7,782 nt of DNA from Gammaproteobacteria bacterium. GTDB lineage: Bacteria > Pseudomonadota > Gammaproteobacteria > SZUA-229. The notes beneath the pieces were generated by a model, which saw nothing but the letters and a program-made list of their open reading frames with translations, searched no databases and had not been told where the DNA came from. Position numbers and translations under genes: made by a program. The DNA lies in NCBI GenBank assembly GCA_026998145.1, contig JALTRC010000557.1, positions 1 to 7,782 on the forward strand. Reading direction: 5' to 3'. This document shows positions 5,785 through 7,782 of this stretch, piece by piece; the stretch's first letter is position 1; every line of letters starts with the position of its first letter.

Positions 5785-6950
5785 CCCACAATACCCATAA
5801 AGCCAATCGCCTCAAACACATCGAGCCTTTCCATGTTATGGATATTCTGGCCCGTGCCAAAGCGCTGGAGCAGCAGGGGCGCTCAATCATTCATCTGGAA
5901 GTGGGCGAGCCGGATTTCCCCACGGCTGATCCCATTATTGAAGCGGCTCATCAGGCCTTGCGTGATAAGCATACACATTACACAGCGGCCATGGGTTTAC
6001 CGGAACTGCGTCAGGCCATTGCGGGCTATTATCAGCAGCGTTTTCATGTGGATATTCCCTGGCAGCGTATTGCCGTTACACCGGGGGCTTCCGGCGCATT
6101 GCAACTGGCACTGGCGGTTTTACTGAATCGGGATGAGCAGGTGATGCTGGCGGATCCCGGCTACCCATGTAACCGTCATTTTGTGCATTTGCTGGAAGGC
6201 AGAAGTCAGCCGGTGAATGTCACGGCAGAAGATGGCTATCAGTTAAGTGGTGAACATATTCGTCAGTACTGGAGTGACTCAACCGTGGCGGCCATGATCG
6301 CCAGTCCGTCCAATCCTACCGGCAGCATACTGAGCCGGAGTGTCTTGCGGGATATTATCGGTGAGGTAAAAGCCCGTCAGGGTCAGCTGATTGTGGACGA
6401 AATTTATCAGGGGCTGGTTTACGATCAGAAGGACTTTACCGCACTGTCGGAAGCGAATGATATTTTTGTGATTAATAGTTTTTCCAAGTATTTCGGCATG
6501 ACCGGCTGGCGGCTGGGCTGGATGGTGGTGCCCGAGGCCTATGTGGATGATGTGGATAAGCTGGCGCAGAATATTTATCTGGCTGCGCCGACGCTGTCCC
6601 AGTATGGGGCGCTGGCTGCCTTTAGCCCTGAATGTATTGCCATATTCAATCAGCGCCGGGATGCCTTTAAAAAGCGGCGGGATTATTTGCTGGCTGAACT
6701 GTTGCGGCTGGGCTTTAAGGTGCAGATTCCACCGGCCGGTGCTTTTTATATTTATGCGGATTGCAGTTCCTTTAGCCAGGATTCCATGGGCTTTGTGTAT
6801 GAGCTGCTGGAACATACGGGGGTGGCCATTACGCCGGGCATTGATTTTGGTCAGTACCGGGCCGGACAGCATTTACGTTTTGCCTATACACGGCCGGTAG
6901 AGGTTTTGCAGGATGCGGTATTGCGCCTTGAAAAATACCTCTTAAGTTAA
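5781..6950 (+). CDS. PLP-dependent class I/II aminotransferase (aspartate/alanine aminotransferase-like fold)
   Basis: A 389-residue cytoplasmic fold-type I aminotransferase, full length for the family. It begins RLKHIEPFHVMDILARA, typical of a widespread proteobacterial group annotated only as 'aminotransferase'; the amino-acid substrate cannot be read from the sequence. PLP-binding residues are present: N178 in SPSNPTG (175-181), D206 and Y209 in VDEIYQG (205-211), the Schiff-base lysine K236 in SFSKYFGMTGWRLG (233-246) with R244, and R366 in HLRFAY for the substrate carboxylate. ATG 5781 is the only start that keeps the family N-terminus, and an in-frame TAA sits three codons upstream. It has no convincing ribosome binding site, and its ATG is overlapped by a mini-frame stop. 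cysE follows 103 bp later on the same strand, possibly in one transcript. The pair may share a link to amino-acid metabolism, but this is not shown. Confidence 0.93.
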   Translation: MTHNTHKANRLKHIEPFHVMDILARAKALEQQGRSIIHLEVGEPDFPTADPIIEAAHQALRDKHTHYTAAMGLPELRQAIAGYYQQRFHVDIPWQRIAVTPGASGALQLALAVLLNRDEQVMLADPGYPCNRHFVHLLEGRSQPVNVTAEDGYQLSGEHIRQYWSDSTVAAMIASPSNPTGSILSRSVLRDIIGEVKARQGQLIVDEIYQGLVYDQKDFTALSEANDIFVINSFSKYFGMTGWRLGWMVVPEAYVDDVDKLAQNIYLAAPTLSQYGALAAFSPECIAIFNQRRDAFKKRRDYLLAELLRLGFKVQIPPAGAFYIYADCSSFSQDSMGFVYELLEHTGVAITPGIDFGQYRAGQHLRFAYTRPVEVLQDAVLRLEKYLLS

Positions 6951-6960
6951 GGAGAGCAAT

Positions 6961-6987
6961 TTCTGAGCTCACATTTCACCCTCAGAA
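6961..6987. repeat. 7-bp inverted repeat between the aminotransferase gene and cysE
   Basis: TTCTGAG (6961-6967) and CTCAGAA (6981-6987) are perfect reverse complements around a 13-base loop, starting 10 bases after the aminotransferase stop. No T-tract follows, so it is a weak terminator candidate. It could be an operator or an RNA-stabilising hairpin. The rest of the 103-bp gap is AT-rich and has a second, weaker pair, ATCAG (7015-7019) and CTGAT (7028-7032). Confidence 0.4.
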
Positions 6988-7042
6988 TGAATCAGAGATG
7001 CCTTAAAATCAAATATCAGCTAATATTCTGATTTTCTATTTT

Positions 7043-7046
7043 GGAG
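7043..7046 (+). promoter_or_regulatory. Ribosome binding site that supports the GTG start of cysE
   Basis: GGAG lies seven bases before GTG at 7054. No in-frame ATG is available near the expected N-terminus, so this site and the family alignment together fix the start. The next in-frame GTG, at 7063, is less well spaced. Confidence 0.75.
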
Positions 7047-7053
7047 ACATCAA

Positions 7054-7782
7054 GTGACCACAGTGTTTCGGCAGATTCGTGAAGACATCAATGCGATTTT
7101 TGATCGTGATCCGGCTGCCCGAAATGTATTTGAAATTATCACCACCTATCCGGGCGTCCATGCGGTGCTGTATCACCGTATTTCCCATGGTCTGTGGAAA
7201 CGTAATTTTAAATGGCTGGCGCGATTATTCTCCAATCTGGCTCGCTGGTATACGGGTATCGAAATCCATCCGGGGGCGCAGATAGGCCGGCGCTTTTTTA
7301 TCGATCACGGCATGGGGGTGGTCATAGGTGAAACCGCAGAAATCGGTGATGACTGCACCCTGTATCATGGGGTGACCCTGGGGGGCACCAGCTGGTCCAA
7401 AGGCAAGCGCCATCCCACCTTGAAAAATAATGTGGTGATTGGCGCCGGTGCCAAGGTGCTGGGGCCGATTACCATCGGCTCCAATGCGCGGGTCGGCTCA
7501 AATGCGGTGGTTACCAAGGATGTGCCCGATGACTCCACGGCTGTTGGTGTGCCGGGACGGGTGATTACCCGCAGCAAAGATGATGTGGAGAGCCGCCGTG
7601 TTAAGACCGCCCAGAAAATGGGTTTTGATGCCTATGGTGTGGCACAGGATGCGCCGGATCCGGTAGCCAAGGCGATTAACTGCATGCTGGATCATATCCA
7701 TGTGATGGATGAAAAAATGGAGCGCATGTGCAAGGCCCTGAAAGCCATGGATGCGGAAATGGATGATATGCAGATGCCTAAG
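7054..7782 (+). CDS. cysE: Serine O-acetyltransferase CysE (C-terminus beyond window)
   Basis: It transfers acetyl from acetyl-CoA to L-serine, giving O-acetylserine, the first committed step of cysteine synthesis, in the cytoplasm. The 243 visible codons reach the window edge without a stop. From memory the Pseudomonas enzyme has about 258 residues, so little is missing. The N-terminal helical part is short (FRQIREDINAIFDRDPAARN). A left-handed beta-helix of hexapeptide repeats follows (about 70-165), then a C-terminal region with FDAYGV and a methionine-rich helix. The active-site histidines appear as H85 in FFIDHGMG and H120 in GKRHPTL, with VTLGGT (107-112). Where E. coli has Asp143 of the catalytic dyad, this protein has Glu70 (GIEIHPGA), as is usual for the short form. 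It starts with GTG. In pseudomonads the next genes are iscR and iscS, so an Fe-S operon may follow. Confidence 0.96.
   Translation, partial: MTTVFRQIREDINAIFDRDPAARNVFEIITTYPGVHAVLYHRISHGLWKRNFKWLARLFSNLARWYTGIEIHPGAQIGRRFFIDHGMGVVIGETAEIGDDCTLYHGVTLGGTSWSKGKRHPTLKNNVVIGAGAKVLGPITIGSNARVGSNAVVTKDVPDDSTAVGVPGRVITRSKDDVESRRVKTAQKMGFDAYGVAQDAPDPVAKAINCMLDHIHVMDEKMERMCKALKAMDAEMDDMQMPK

Noticed and set aside
6279..6900. Frames on either strand inside the aminotransferase gene (6279-6872 minus, 6541-6900 plus)
   Set aside because: They are shadows of an intact aminotransferase whose motifs are all in the main frame; neither resembles a known protein.

Overview
The window looks like chromosomal core DNA of a free-living, non-enteric gammaproteobacterium. 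The ClpS, ClpA, IF-1 and CysE proteins are all of gammaproteobacterial type. The CysE is the short form I remember from Pseudomonas and relatives, not the long enterobacterial form. Two predicted exported proteins and an outer-membrane barrel point to a Gram-negative envelope. I cannot name the genus. I see no insertion sequence, prophage, CRISPR array, tRNA or rRNA.

Layout. Positions 1-526 (minus) hold the N-terminal part of a porin-like barrel that runs off the left edge. Positions 652-1527 (minus) hold an exported Sel1-repeat protein with a glutamine-rich tail. A 258-bp divergent gap follows. It shows no convincing sigma-70 promoter and no gene, only a possible six-codon frame just before clpS. 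clpS (1786-2109) and clpA (2145-4409) then run on the plus strand and form the N-end-rule adaptor and unfoldase pair. They converge on infA (minus, 4477-4695) across one symmetric terminator. An exported M23 (LytM-type) peptidase lies upstream of infA on the same strand (4788-5615). A divergent gap of 165 bp separates it from a class I/II aminotransferase (5781-6950), which is followed 103 bp later by cysE (7054 to the right edge, no stop reached).

The genes are ordinary; the unusual part is the gap at 5616-5780. It holds 16 perfect, uninterrupted copies of the heptamer TTAGTCG (112 bp). About 20 bp further on are four degenerate heptamers of the same family in the opposite orientation, and these run into the aminotransferase start codon. 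The array begins 6 bp from the peptidase start codon, so it forms that gene's leader. On the other side, two tiny open frames with overlapping stop and start codons (TAATG, then ATGA) lead into the aminotransferase. Together this suggests a copy-number-variable regulatory element shared by two divergent genes. That is inference from sequence alone.

How the genes fit together: ClpS delivers N-degron substrates to ClpA, which feeds ClpP (not in this window). IF-1 is a core translation initiation factor. The peptidase, Sel1 protein and porin act at the envelope. CysE makes O-acetylserine for cysteine synthesis. In pseudomonads cysE lies next to iscR and iscS, so those genes may follow outside the window.
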